A stretch of DNA of 41,303 bases from Bacillus sp. J37 (GTDB taxonomy: Bacteria > Bacillota > Bacilli > Bacillales > Bacillaceae), in contig NZ_JAEK01000005.1 of the NCBI RefSeq assembly GCF_000518865.1, positions 211,672 to 252,974 on the forward strand, given 5' to 3'. The notes under the pieces are model-generated. The model saw nothing but the letters and a program-made list of their open reading frames with translations, did not search any database and was not told where the DNA came from. The translations under genes were made by a program, and so were the position numbers. Of this stretch, positions 9,355 through 19,598 are shown piece by piece; position 1 is the first letter of the stretch, and each line of letters starts with the position of its first letter.

Positions 9355-10272
9355 TTGAATAAAAATATTGCGTATGTATATATCCTTTCTGGTGCGGCAT
9401 TATGGGGTATGATTGGCTTATTTGTAACGTTTCTTTATGAGGCTGGCTTTTCTCCGACGCAAGTGGTTGCGATTCGTGCAATATCTGCCTCTATTTTTCT
9501 TTTATTCTTTGTTTTCTGGAAAAAGAGAGAAGCCATTAAAATTAAACTTTCTGACAGCAAATATTTTGTAGGAACAGGTGTAATTAGTATCGTTTTTTTT
9601 AATTGGTGCATGTTTGAGGCAATAAAAGAAACCTCAATTTCAGTATCAAGTGTACTCCTATATACCGCTCCAGCGTTTGTTATGATTTTCTCAAGATTTT
9701 TCTTTAAAGAACTATTTACAATCAGAAAAATTTCAGCGCTCATTATTACCTTTATTGGTTGTATTCTTGTGATTGGACTCTTCCAAAACACAAATGAGTC
9801 AGTAACTATTTATGGTCTTTTAGTAGGATTAGGATCAGGTTTCTTTTATGCGTTATATAGTATTTTCGGTAAATTTGCTCTTGTAAAGTATTCATCTGTA
9901 ACTGTGACAACCTATACTTTTGTTTTTGCTGCTATTGCCATAACACCGTTTAGTGGACTTTGGCATGTTGGACATATCTTTACGAATCTAGAAGTTTGGC
10001 TTTCAATTATTGGACTTGGCCTTTTCTCGACACTGTTAGCGTTTTTGCTCTACACCAAAGGGTTAGAGAGTGTTGAATCAGGTCGAGCTTCAATCCTTGC
10101 AACAGTAGAACCAGTTGTTGCTACTTTAATTGGATTTCTCGTCTTTCAAGAAAAGTTAAGCGTATGGCAATATGTCGGTATTATTGCTGTTCTTATGGCT
10201 GTTTTCATTGTGCAAGAAAAGAAAACAAATCATACTGACATCAAGCTTCAAACTTTTAAAAATGACATATAA
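9355..10272 (+). CDS. DMT-superfamily (EamA) transporter
   Basis: The 305-aa product is a membrane protein with about ten hydrophobic helices arranged as two EamA repeats. The first repeat starts SGAALWGMIGLFVTFLYEAG and the second near GLGSGFFYALYSIFGKFAL (about 157–175). It ends in a hydrophilic tail (QEKKTNHTDIK). Such proteins export amino acids, metabolites or drugs; the substrate cannot be told from sequence. The start is TTG at 9355, seven bases after GGAGGGG; the nearby upstream TTG runs into a stop. It is a single-gene unit between its own terminator and that of rqcH. I do not recall a transporter at this place in B. subtilis, so it is probably an accessory insertion. Confidence 0.85.
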   Translation: MNKNIAYVYILSGAALWGMIGLFVTFLYEAGFSPTQVVAIRAISASIFLLFFVFWKKREAIKIKLSDSKYFVGTGVISIVFFNWCMFEAIKETSISVSSVLLYTAPAFVMIFSRFFFKELFTIRKISALIITFIGCILVIGLFQNTNESVTIYGLLVGLGSGFFYALYSIFGKFALVKYSSVTVTTYTFVFAAIAITPFSGLWHVGHIFTNLEVWLSIIGLGLFSTLLAFLLYTKGLESVESGRASILATVEPVVATLIGFLVFQEKLSVWQYVGIIAVLMAVFIVQEKKTNHTDIKLQTFKNDI

Positions 10273-10273
10273 T

Positions 10274-10320
10274 AAAAACGAGGAATATGAATCTGTGATA
10301 TTCATCTCCTCGTTATTTTT
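10274..10320. terminator. Bidirectional terminator between the DMT gene and sirC
   Basis: AACGAGGA...ATGAAT arms pair with ATTCAT...CCTCGTT, with ATTTTT on the plus side and a matching T-run on the minus side. It overlaps the sirC stop codon and serves two convergent genes. Confidence 0.8.
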
Positions 10321-10813
10321 GTTCTTTATTCATCTGTCTTTGTTCATATAGCCGATCGAGTTCAGTAATATATTCTTCATCAAATTGACTTGAAAGCTGT
10401 TCGCAAATTTCTTTTGCCCGCTTTGGACTAGCTCCATTTGTTGAAACTGAAATGGAAAGTCTCCCCTTTTTCACTGACTTAGGTACTATAAAATTCCCTT
10501 TCGTCATATCACTAGCTACATTTACCAACTGGTGATGATTCACATTCTCAGCCAACCAATCGTTTACGGCAGGGTCATTTGTAGCAGCAACAATAATAAA
10601 TGCTTGCTGTAAATCTGAAAGTTCGACCTTTTTTTGCTTCCATAAAATTTGCTTTTTTTGACTTAAATCTTCTATATCATTGATAACTTCAGGGCTAATA
10701 ACAGTTATATTTGCCCCTTCATCTAAAAATAATAAAAGACGTCGATAAGCAATTTTCCCTCCACCAATAACTAATACCTGACGATTGTTTACATCAATGT
10801 GAAGAGGCAGCAT
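10313..10813 (-). CDS. sirC: Precorrin-2 dehydrogenase (siroheme synthesis)
   Basis: SirC (YlnF in B. subtilis) oxidises precorrin-2 to sirohydrochlorin with NAD. The 166-aa protein has a Rossmann start VLVIGGGKIAYRRLLLFLDEG and the family segments IIVAATNDPAVN and SVSTNGASPKRAKEI. ATG at 10813 (MLPLHIDVNNRQ) is preceded by GGGGAG seven bases away and begins one base after the sirB stop. An ATG 45 bases upstream would lie inside sirB and lacks family support. It lacks the methyltransferase half found in fused CysG; that activity is supplied by the SUMT gene at 11579–12358. Confidence 0.92.
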   Translation of the reverse strand: MLPLHIDVNNRQVLVIGGGKIAYRRLLLFLDEGANITVISPEVINDIEDLSQKKQILWKQKKVELSDLQQAFIIVAATNDPAVNDWLAENVNHHQLVNVASDMTKGNFIVPKSVKKGRLSISVSTNGASPKRAKEICEQLSSQFDEEYITELDRLYEQRQMNKEQK

Positions 10814-10814
10814 T

Positions 10815-11582
10815 CTACTTCTCCCCTTTAATGGTATATGATCCATCACAATTATCAATTGCTTCTAGAACACGCTTTGTAAAAAGATCCAGAAGAATTG
10901 GGTGTGGTCCAAGATAGGAACAAACTTCGATATGACGATCGCCCCAATCAAATGATTCTATTGTTTGATCGATCTCTTTTTTTAATAAACCAGTAAAAAT
11001 TAAATACGGGATAATAAAAATTGATTGCTCTTTTGATTGATGAATATCCTCAATCATTTTCTGAAAACTTGGTTCTGCGGCTGTTAAAAAACAAGTGTAT
11101 ACTCTTTTGATTTCTGAACTTTCTTGTAAATAAGAAGATATTTTGTTTAAGTCCCGGACAACGTCTTTATCACTACTTCCTCTACCAACAAGAATAGCAA
11201 TGGAAGAGTTCGTTAATGGGGATTTTTCATTCACCTTGTCCAATAGCATACTAGCAAGTAGCGGATCTACTCCTATCGGTTTACCGTACGTCACATGTAC
11301 ATTCGGAAATGTTGCTGATACATGGGCAATTTCTTCAGGAATATCACTTTTAGCATGTGCAGCTGTTAATAATAATAGCGGAATAACTGCAATAGTTGTT
11401 GCACCCTGCTCCACACATATTTTAAAGCCCTCTTCAATCGATGGTTCAGCTAATTCCAGAAAACATACCTCTTGAATTGGTGCATGAATTCTAGGTTTAA
11501 CCTTTTCAATAAATTCAACTGCCTCCTTACGAGCTTTAGGTACTCGGCTTCCATGACAAACATATAAAACAGCTTGCTTCAT
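10815..11582 (-). CDS. sirB: Sirohydrochlorin ferrochelatase (CbiX/SirB family)
   Basis: SirB inserts iron into sirohydrochlorin to give siroheme, the cofactor of sulfite and nitrite reductases. The 255-aa protein begins with the CbiX signature YVCHGSRVPKARKEAVEF, whose His is the likely metal/catalytic residue. It carries a second conserved histidine in TAAHAKSDIPEEI, then LVGRGSSDKD and a second chelatase-like half. Two-domain length matches Bacillus YlnE. The ATG overlaps the SUMT stop by four bases and sirC follows after one base, a tight three-gene module. A cobalt chelatase role is possible in this family, but the siroheme neighbours argue for iron. Confidence 0.92.
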   Translation of the reverse strand: MKQAVLYVCHGSRVPKARKEAVEFIEKVKPRIHAPIQEVCFLELAEPSIEEGFKICVEQGATTIAVIPLLLLTAAHAKSDIPEEIAHVSATFPNVHVTYGKPIGVDPLLASMLLDKVNEKSPLTNSSIAILVGRGSSDKDVVRDLNKISSYLQESSEIKRVYTCFLTAAEPSFQKMIEDIHQSKEQSIFIIPYLIFTGLLKKEIDQTIESFDWGDRHIEVCSYLGPHPILLDLFTKRVLEAIDNCDGSYTIKGEK

Positions 11583-12358
11583 AGCATTAGAGCCTCACTT
11601 TGTTCATATTCTGATATCATATCCTCATACCAACTGAGCTGTTCTCTTAGCGAAACAACTTCACCTACAATAATCATACTTGGATTCGTAACTTTTTGTT
11701 GGATTACTTGATCATAAATATCCTCAAGAGTTCCTATTACGGTTTTTTGAGCATTTGTTGTTCCCCAATGAATAACTGCAACAGGTGTATGTCTATTTCT
11801 TCCATGCTTAATAAGCTGTTCTTGAATATACGGCAAATTACCAACACCCATATAAATAGCGATTGTATCGATTCCCTTTGCTAATGATTCCCACTTAATT
11901 TCTTCATCATTACCTTGTTTTTTATGCCCTGTAACAAAAGCAACACTTGCACTTAAATCCCGATGCGTAACGGGAATGCCGGCATAAGCAGCTGCTGCAA
12001 CACCCGAAGTAATTCCCGGTATGATTTCATATGGAATACGATGTTTTTTTAACGCTTCAGCTTCTTCTCCTCCACGTCCAAAAATAAATGGATCCCCACC
12101 TTTAAGTCTTGTCACGATCTTACCCATTTTTGCAAAATTGATTAAAAAGTGATTAATCGTTTCTTGCTTCATTGTATGATAGTTTGGAAGCTTCCCACAA
12201 TATACAAGTTCACAATCTTTTTTTGCATGTTTAAGAATTTCCTTGTTTACTAATCGATCATATAAAATCACATCTGATTGTTGAATGCATTTTAAAGCTT
12301 TAATTGTTAATAATTCCTCATCACCAGGTCCTGCTCCAACTAAAAAAACCTTTGACAT
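11579..12358 (-). CDS. sumT: Uroporphyrinogen-III C-methyltransferase (SUMT)
   Basis: SUMT transfers two methyl groups from S-adenosylmethionine to uroporphyrinogen III to form precorrin-2, committing tetrapyrrole to siroheme. The 259-aa protein shows the family motifs VGAGPGDEELLTIKAL at about 7–22, TRLKGGDPFIFGRGGEEAEAL (about 83–103), IPGITSGVAAAAYAGIPVTHR (about 114–134) and GVGNLPYIQEQL. ATG at 12358 follows GGGGGGAG. It is the YlnD orthologue. Two strong hairpins separate it from cysC, so the siroheme trio may be expressed below or apart from the upstream cys genes. Confidence 0.94.
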   Translation of the reverse strand: MSKVFLVGAGPGDEELLTIKALKCIQQSDVILYDRLVNKEILKHAKKDCELVYCGKLPNYHTMKQETINHFLINFAKMGKIVTRLKGGDPFIFGRGGEEAEALKKHRIPYEIIPGITSGVAAAAYAGIPVTHRDLSASVAFVTGHKKQGNDEEIKWESLAKGIDTIAIYMGVGNLPYIQEQLIKHGRNRHTPVAVIHWGTTNAQKTVIGTLEDIYDQVIQQKVTNPSMIIVGEVVSLREQLSWYEDMISEYEQSEALML

Positions 12359-12417
12359 GTAAGCTCCCCCCCATCTTTTTACTTTATAGCAAGATATTTT
12401 TTAGCGTAAATGAAAGT

Positions 12418-12447
12418 AATAGCAATTGGCTGTGGCCAATTGCTATT
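12418..12447 (-). terminator. Hairpin upstream of SUMT
   Basis: Perfect 13-bp arms AATAGCAATTGGC and GCCAATTGCTATT enclose a four-base loop. Little T-run follows, so it may act as an mRNA end stabiliser rather than a terminator. Confidence 0.5.
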
Positions 12448-12455
12448 ATTATTCG

Positions 12456-12499
12456 AAAAACTAAGGCTTTTCGCTGTCCAAGGAAAAGCCTTAGTTTTT
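12456..12499. terminator. Bidirectional terminator after cysC
   Basis: Perfect 17-bp arms AAAAACTAAGGCTTTTC (12456–12472) and GAAAAGCCTTAGTTTTT (12483–12499) give T-runs on both strands. It lies between cysC and SUMT, where an uninterrupted operon might be expected. Confidence 0.7.
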
Positions 12500-12524
12500 C
12501 TTATACTATCATCCTTAAATACTT

Positions 12525-12541
12525 ATACTATCTGATAGTAT
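12525..12541. promoter_or_regulatory. 17-bp palindrome downstream of cysC
   Basis: ATACTATCTGATAGTAT is a perfect odd palindrome eight bases beyond the cysC stop. The half-site TTATACTATC is repeated directly at about 12501–12510 and 12523–12532, 22 bases apart. It resembles an operator; no known regulator is recognised. Confidence 0.35.
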
Positions 12542-12548
12542 TAACTTA

Positions 12549-13151
12549 TTAATTTTGAATTAAGCCTTTTTCTAATAGAAAATTGACAATTTGCTTTACA
12601 GATGCTTCTATATCTTGAGATTCTGTATCAACAGTTATGGCGGGATTTACCGGCTCCTCATATGGTGAATCTATACCTGTGAAATGCTTAATTTCATTAT
12701 TTCTCGCTTTCTTGTATAAGCCCTTAGGATCACGTACTTCACATTCATCTAGTGAGCATTTAACATAAACTTCAAAAAACTCATTATCAGAAAGAATGTC
12801 TTTAACTTGTTGTCTGTCTTCACGGAATGGTGAAATAAATGCAGTTAGCACGATTTGGCCACTGTCTACAAAAAGCTTGGATACTTCACCGATACGGCGA
12901 ATATTTTCTTTTCGATCATCATCTGTAAAACCTAAGTCTTTATTTAGTCCATGACGGATATTATCGCCATCAAGAACATATGCCTGAATGTTTGATTCAT
13001 ACAAGTATCTTGCAAGTGCGTTAGCTAGTGTTGACTTTCCAGATCCTGAAAGACCAGTAAACCATAAAACATAGCTTTGGTATTTATTCTTTTCTCTTCT
13101 TTCTTCTTTTGTTACAGACGCATCATGCCACACAATATTATTCGCTGCCAT
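12549..13151 (-). CDS. cysC: Adenylylsulfate kinase
   Basis: CysC phosphorylates adenylylsulfate (APS) to PAPS with ATP. The 200-aa protein carries the P-loop GLSGSGKST at about 33–41, the [30 protein letters not shown] block (about 61–90) that binds APS, and FISPFREDR. Length is normal. ATG at 13151 follows AAGGGGGAT. It comes 18 bases after sat, as expected for enzymes of consecutive steps. Confidence 0.95.
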   Translation of the reverse strand: MAANNIVWHDASVTKEERREKNKYQSYVLWFTGLSGSGKSTLANALARYLYESNIQAYVLDGDNIRHGLNKDLGFTDDDRKENIRRIGEVSKLFVDSGQIVLTAFISPFREDRQQVKDILSDNEFFEVYVKCSLDECEVRDPKGLYKKARNNEIKHFTGIDSPYEEPVNPAITVDTESQDIEASVKQIVNFLLEKGLIQN

Positions 13152-13169
13152 GCTGAATATCCCCCTTTT

Positions 13170-14309
13170 TTAAGAATTAACCGTCTCTCTCATCCCTCTA
13201 ATTAAAACTTCTACAACTTCTTTACGACTGAAAGTGCTTGGAGGCAGTTCTCCATTTCGTAGCATTTCACGAACTTTTGTGCCCGATAAAATAACACGAT
13301 CTTCTTTACCATGTGGACATGTTTTAGAAGAAGCCATACCTTCGCATTTTGTGCAATAGAAGCTATGTTCAAAGAACATCGGTGTAATTCCAAGTTCATC
13401 TGCTGTAAAGTTTGAGAAGATCTTTTGCGCATCATATGTTCCATAGTAATCGCCAACACCTGCATGGTCTCTGCCAACGATAAAGTGTGTGCAACCATAA
13501 TTTTTACGAACTAGTGCATGGAAAACAGCTTCACGTGGCCCAGCATAGCGCATTGCAGCCGGGAAAACTGCAAGGTGTACACGATCTTCAGGGTAATAAT
13601 TCTTTAACAGTACTTGATAGCTCTCCATACGGATATGCGCTGGAATGTCATCAGATTTTGTTTCGCCTACTAATGGATTTAAAAATAAACCATCAACTGT
13701 TTCTAGTGCTGTTTTTTGAATATATTCGTGTGCACGGTGAACAGGATTACGTGTTTGGAATCCAACAATTGTTTTCCAGTTTAATTCTTCAAATTTTGCT
13801 CGAGATTCTTTTGGATCTAAATAGAAATCAGCAAATTTCTTCTCTGGACGATTCACAAGTGTGATTTCTCCACCTACATAGACATTTCCACGTTCAAACA
13901 TTTTTTTCACACCAGGATGTGCTAAATCATCTGTACGATAAACATTTACTGCTTCCTTTTGTTTATCAGGTGTAAAAATATCCGAAATGTTAATTGTGCC
14001 ATATGTAACTTGGTTTGACACAAGGCGTACTTCCTCACCGATTGAAAGTGTTGCTGCTTTTTCCTCTGTTACAGGTAACGTAATTGGTATGCTCCAGACA
14101 ACACCATTTTTTAATTTCATATTTTCAACAACAGATTCATAATCTTCTTGAGTTAAAAATCCTTCAATTGGACTGTATCCACCAATTGCAATAAGTTCAA
14201 GATCACTAAGTGAAATGGCATCAATTTCAATTTCGTTTTGAATATGTGACACATCTGTTCCAATAGATAATTTCTGAATTAAAGTTCCTCCATGCGGAAG
14301 TAAGCTCAT
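13170..14309 (-). CDS. sat: Sulfate adenylyltransferase
   Basis: Sat activates sulfate with ATP to adenylylsulfate, the first step of assimilation. The 379-aa protein is the monofunctional archaeal/Bacillus type, not CysDN. It has the PUA-like N-terminus ([18 protein letters not shown]), the catalytic [14 protein letters not shown] segment with the HxxH-like nucleotide motif near residue 195, and [13 protein letters not shown] near 278. A cysteine-rich stretch [16 protein letters not shown] near the C-terminus resembles the zinc-binding site seen in related enzymes. ATG at 14309 is preceded by TTGGAGGA. It lies 103 bases after cysP, in a gap holding an ATAGGG/CCCTAT inverted repeat. Confidence 0.95.
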   Translation of the reverse strand: MSLLPHGGTLIQKLSIGTDVSHIQNEIEIDAISLSDLELIAIGGYSPIEGFLTQEDYESVVENMKLKNGVVWSIPITLPVTEEKAATLSIGEEVRLVSNQVTYGTINISDIFTPDKQKEAVNVYRTDDLAHPGVKKMFERGNVYVGGEITLVNRPEKKFADFYLDPKESRAKFEELNWKTIVGFQTRNPVHRAHEYIQKTALETVDGLFLNPLVGETKSDDIPAHIRMESYQVLLKNYYPEDRVHLAVFPAAMRYAGPREAVFHALVRKNYGCTHFIVGRDHAGVGDYYGTYDAQKIFSNFTADELGITPMFFEHSFYCTKCEGMASSKTCPHGKEDRVILSGTKVREMLRNGELPPSTFSRKEVVEVLIRGMRETVNS

Positions 14310-14412
14310 TGTTCAATTCCTCCAAATTTAAATGTAATTTTTTGTGTGAAAAATAAATTCATCTTCATCTCCCTATAGACGTAAAACCTATGCGAATAAT
14401 AGGGATTAATAA

Positions 14413-15480
14413 TTAAATTCCCCCGCCCTCTTCATGAACGGTACGCTTTTCCTGTTTACTTGCCTTCATAAGACTATTTGCACCTATTGTAGCAAGTAAT
14501 AAACTTCCTAACACAAAGATTGTATATAAGTCACTTTCTAAAAACAATTTCACTAAAAAATAAGACATTGTTAGTGAAACAAGTGGGGAAATTAACCAAA
14601 CCATCAACATATTTTTAACAACTTTTTGTTGAAGAACATTTGTACCTGATTTTGCAATTCCAATTCCCAATATAGAGGAAGTTGTAATTTGAGTTAACGG
14701 GACTGGAATTCCAAAAATGGATGCGATCGTAACTAATGTAGCCCCTGTACCTGATATTAGCACACCCTCAATTTTAGAAAAACTCGTGATCTTTTTTCCA
14801 TTTGTTTCAAGGACGCGACGTCCTAAAAATAATGCACCAAGAGCAACAAAGATTCCACCATATAAGGTCCCTTTTGAAACTGTTAGAATACCGGCACTCA
14901 CTAATGGTCCGACAGCATTTGCCACATTGTTCATTCCCGCTGAGAAGGCCTCAAAAAAACCTGCAAATATCAGCAAATACGTAATCAGCTTTCCTTGAAA
15001 ATTATACTTTTCATTAAGCTTAAATTTATGAAGTATCATGATAAATATATAGGCGATAACAAAAGCGATGATAGGAACAATAAACCAAAACATGACGATG
15101 TAAAGTAAATTATTCACAAATAACGCCTGATAGGCGATACCCACACCTACAACTGCTCCTACGGTAACTTCACTTGTAGATAGCGGAATACCTAATAGAT
15201 TTGATAAAAACAAGGAGAAGGTTGCTGAAAAAAGGATAATAATAACCAGTTTTATCGAAATTAGTGAGGAAGGAATGATTCCCCCGCTAATTGTTTTAAC
15301 AACTTCTCCACCGCCAATAACAGCTCCTAAAATGATACCTATTCCGCATAAAATCAAAGCATTTCTTGGTCGCACAATTGCTCCTGATCCGTATGCAACA
15401 CCCATTGATGCCGCTGCGCCGCTGGCACCAATATTCATTGCAAAAAAGAAGCTGATTATGATGGCAATGATCTCTAACAT
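14413..15480 (-). CDS. cysP: Sulfate permease CysP (PiT family)
   Basis: CysP is the sulfate importer of Bacillus, a member of the inorganic phosphate transporter (PiT) family rather than an ABC or SulP system. The 355-aa protein has about ten to eleven hydrophobic helices. The two PiT signature repeats are visible: FFAMNIGASGAAASMGVAYG near residue 12 and FSAGMNNVANAVGPLVSAGI near 180. The substrate is assigned from its place between cysH and sat. ATG at 15480 follows TAGGAGG and starts 12 bases after cysH. A phosphate substrate is possible on family grounds alone but unlikely here. Confidence 0.9.
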   Translation of the reverse strand: MLEIIAIIISFFFAMNIGASGAAASMGVAYGSGAIVRPRNALILCGIGIILGAVIGGGEVVKTISGGIIPSSLISIKLVIIILFSATFSLFLSNLLGIPLSTSEVTVGAVVGVGIAYQALFVNNLLYIVMFWFIVPIIAFVIAYIFIMILHKFKLNEKYNFQGKLITYLLIFAGFFEAFSAGMNNVANAVGPLVSAGILTVSKGTLYGGIFVALGALFLGRRVLETNGKKITSFSKIEGVLISGTGATLVTIASIFGIPVPLTQITTSSILGIGIAKSGTNVLQQKVVKNMLMVWLISPLVSLTMSYFLVKLFLESDLYTIFVLGSLLLATIGANSLMKASKQEKRTVHEEGGGI

Positions 15481-15492
15481 TTATTTATCCTC

Positions 15493-16194
15493 CTATTGGT
15501 GGAGGCCGCATTCTGTTTTCATTTGCCCTGACCATCTTCCTGATCTTAAATCATTTTCATCATATGCCGGCTTCGTGCAATGAAAACAACCAATACTAGG
15601 GTAACCTCTGTCATGTAACGGATTATATGTCAGATCGTTTTTATGAACGTATCTCCATACATCTTTCCATGTCCAATGAATGAGTGGGCAAATCTTTACT
15701 GAATGAAAGCGATCATCCTTATTAATATAATTTACATGTTTTCTTGTCTCAGACTGTTCACGTCTCAAACCTGATATCCACGCAGTCGCACCGTTTAAAG
15801 TAGCAGTTAACGGAACAATTTTTCGGATATTACAGCACTGATTAGGATTCGTTTCCCACAATTTGTCGCCAAATTGCTCAGCTTGTTCTTCCAGTGTTAA
15901 TTCAGGTTTCTTTAACTCAATATTCAATGAAGGATATTTTTCTTTTACATTATCAATAAGTTCATATGTTTCCTTAAAGTGAACATCTGTATCAAGGAAA
16001 ACAATTTTGGCATCAGGTTTTACTTTTGAAATTAAATCTATTAAAACTATTCCTTCGATACCAAAACTACATGCATAGACAACCTCTTCACCGTAATGGT
16101 CATAAGCCCAGTTTATAACATTTAGAGCACCTTTATATGTTTCATCAACTTCAAAGTCATTATTTGGTTCAGACCAGTTTTCATATGTTAACAT
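15493..16194 (-). CDS. cysH: Adenylylsulfate/phosphoadenylylsulfate reductase
   Basis: CysH reduces activated sulfate to sulfite using thioredoxin. The 233-aa protein has the [14 protein letters not shown] substrate loop (about 41–54), [12 protein letters not shown], and paired cysteines at 120–121 plus C203 and C206, the ligands of a [4Fe-4S] cluster typical of APS reductases. It ends KTECGLHQ with the catalytic cysteine at 229. B. subtilis CysH accepts both APS and PAPS, and a cysC gene nearby makes both possible here. I start at the ATG at 16194 after AAAGAGGTGA; an in-frame ATG at 16251 has no ribosome site. First gene of the sulfate cluster, behind a leader of up to about 245 bases. Confidence 0.94.
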   Translation of the reverse strand: MLTYENWSEPNNDFEVDETYKGALNVINWAYDHYGEEVVYACSFGIEGIVLIDLISKVKPDAKIVFLDTDVHFKETYELIDNVKEKYPSLNIELKKPELTLEEQAEQFGDKLWETNPNQCCNIRKIVPLTATLNGATAWISGLRREQSETRKHVNYINKDDRFHSVKICPLIHWTWKDVWRYVHKNDLTYNPLHDRGYPSIGCFHCTKPAYDENDLRSGRWSGQMKTECGLHQ

Positions 16195-16297
16195 ACGATT
16201 CACCTCTTTCTTCCATACTATTAAACTCGGATTTAAATACCCTTTATTCATACGTTAATACTCGGGATTAAGCGTAAAACCTATCAACATAGTATGA

Positions 16298-16325
16298 ATT
16301 ATACACTTAATCTGTGATTTGACAA
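16298..16325 (-). promoter_or_regulatory. Candidate proximal sigma-A promoter of cysH
   Basis: Minus-strand -35 TTGTCA (16320–16325), 16-base spacer, perfect -10 TATAAT (16298–16303). It would start a transcript near 16291, about 97 bases before the cysH ATG. Confidence 0.55.
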
Positions 16326-16416
16326 TACATTTGCATGGTGAAATTGAAATATTTTTATTTTTAGTAAGGCTCCTTTAAATGCTAATTAATAAGACTTCAG
16401 TCAAATAACCTGTATC

Positions 16417-16434
16417 ATTACTATGAATAGTAAT
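16417..16434. promoter_or_regulatory. 18-bp palindrome just downstream of the distal cysH promoter
   Basis: ATTACTATGAATAGTAAT has perfect 8-bp arms around GA. Relative to the distal promoter it would span roughly +5 to +22, an operator-like position or a 5'-end hairpin. The ACTAT/ATAGT half-site recurs at 16214–16221, 16289–16298 and 12525–12541. Confidence 0.4.
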
Positions 16435-16445
16435 ATTAATTCAAA

Positions 16446-16473
16446 ATTTTAGCATAATTTAAACAAATGTCAA
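16446..16473 (-). promoter_or_regulatory. Candidate distal sigma-A promoter of cysH
   Basis: Minus-strand consensus -35 TTGACA (16468–16473), 16-base spacer, -10 TAAAAT (16446–16451) with TG one base upstream (extended -10). It gives a leader of about 245 bases in which I see no S-box (SAM riboswitch) or T-box consensus. Confidence 0.6.
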
Positions 16474-16502
16474 CCCGAGTTTCTTGATCGGATTAATATT
16501 TT

Positions 16503-16557
16503 TAATAACTCAAAAAGCGTTTTGTTTGATATGAACAAAACGCTTTTTGAGTTATTA
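16503..16557. terminator. Pyrimidine operon terminator with a 24-bp perfect stem
   Basis: Arms TAATAACTCAAAAAGCGTTTTGTT-type at 16503–16526 and 16534–16557 are perfectly complementary around a seven-base loop (TGATATG). A T-containing tract follows on the minus side (TTAAAAATATT). It separates pyrE from the cysH promoter region. Confidence 0.8.
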
Positions 16558-16564
16558 TGTGCTT

Positions 16565-17193
16565 TTAACCTTCAAGCCACTTTTCAGAAGCTGGATTTTC
16601 TCTCCACATCTTCAACTTATTAATATCCTGTTCTGTTACATATCCTTCTTTTGCAGCAACTTCCACAAGTGTATCGTAATCACATAATGAGTGGTTTTTT
16701 ATATTTGCTTCATTAAGTTTTGATTTTCCAAGGGCAAGATCATATGTAAAGATCGATACAACCCCAAGGACCTCACAGCCTGCAGCACGAAGAGCTTCCA
16801 CTGCTGTAATAGCACTACCGCCTGTTGAAATTAAATCTTCTACCACTACAACTTTTTGGTTTTCAGAAACCTTACCTTCTATTTGATTTCCTTTTCCATG
16901 TCCTTTTGCTTTACTACGTACATAACACATCGGTAAATTCAATTTATCACTTACCCATGCGGCATGAGGGATTCCTGCTGTTGCTGTACCTGCTACAACT
17001 TCTACCTCTGGGTAATAGTCTTTAATCAAAGCTGAAAGGCCTTCTGCTATGTCTGTACGAATAGAAGGAAATGATAATGTGAGGCGATTATCACAGTAAA
17101 TTGGTGATTTTAACCCGCTGGACCATGTAAATGGATCGTTTGGTTGGAGATATACTGCCTTGATTTCTAGTAAGTGTTTTGCGATTGTTTGTT

Positions 17194-17197
<4 letters not shown>
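16565..17197 (-). CDS. pyrE: Orotate phosphoribosyltransferase
   Basis: PyrE joins orotate to PRPP to give OMP, the fifth step of UMP synthesis. The 210-aa protein shows [17 protein letters not shown] at about 24–40, the [17 protein letters not shown] flexible loop with catalytic lysines (about 93–109), and the PRPP motif [14 protein letters not shown] (about 117–130). The ATG at 17197 overlaps the pyrF stop as ATGA and follows GGGAGGAAATAGGGG. An upstream in-frame start 18 bases earlier lies inside pyrF and is not favoured. Last gene of the pyr operon, followed by a strong terminator. Confidence 0.96.

Positions 17198-19594
<2,397 letters not shown>

Positions 19595-19598
<4 letters not shown>

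Noticed and set aside
11143-11475. Plus-strand ORF of about 110 codons opposite sirB, and similar long plus-strand frames elsewhere (for example 22356–22727 opposite carB)
   Set aside because: They are antisense shadows of well-identified genes, have no family resemblance and no ribosome site support.
16195-16251. Longer CysH from an ATG at 16251
   Set aside because: No ribosome site, residues not conserved, and the region lies in the structured leader.
16195-16473. S-box (SAM riboswitch) or T-box before cysH
   Set aside because: I searched by eye for their conserved cores and terminators and found none; the hairpin at 16503–16557 belongs to pyrE.
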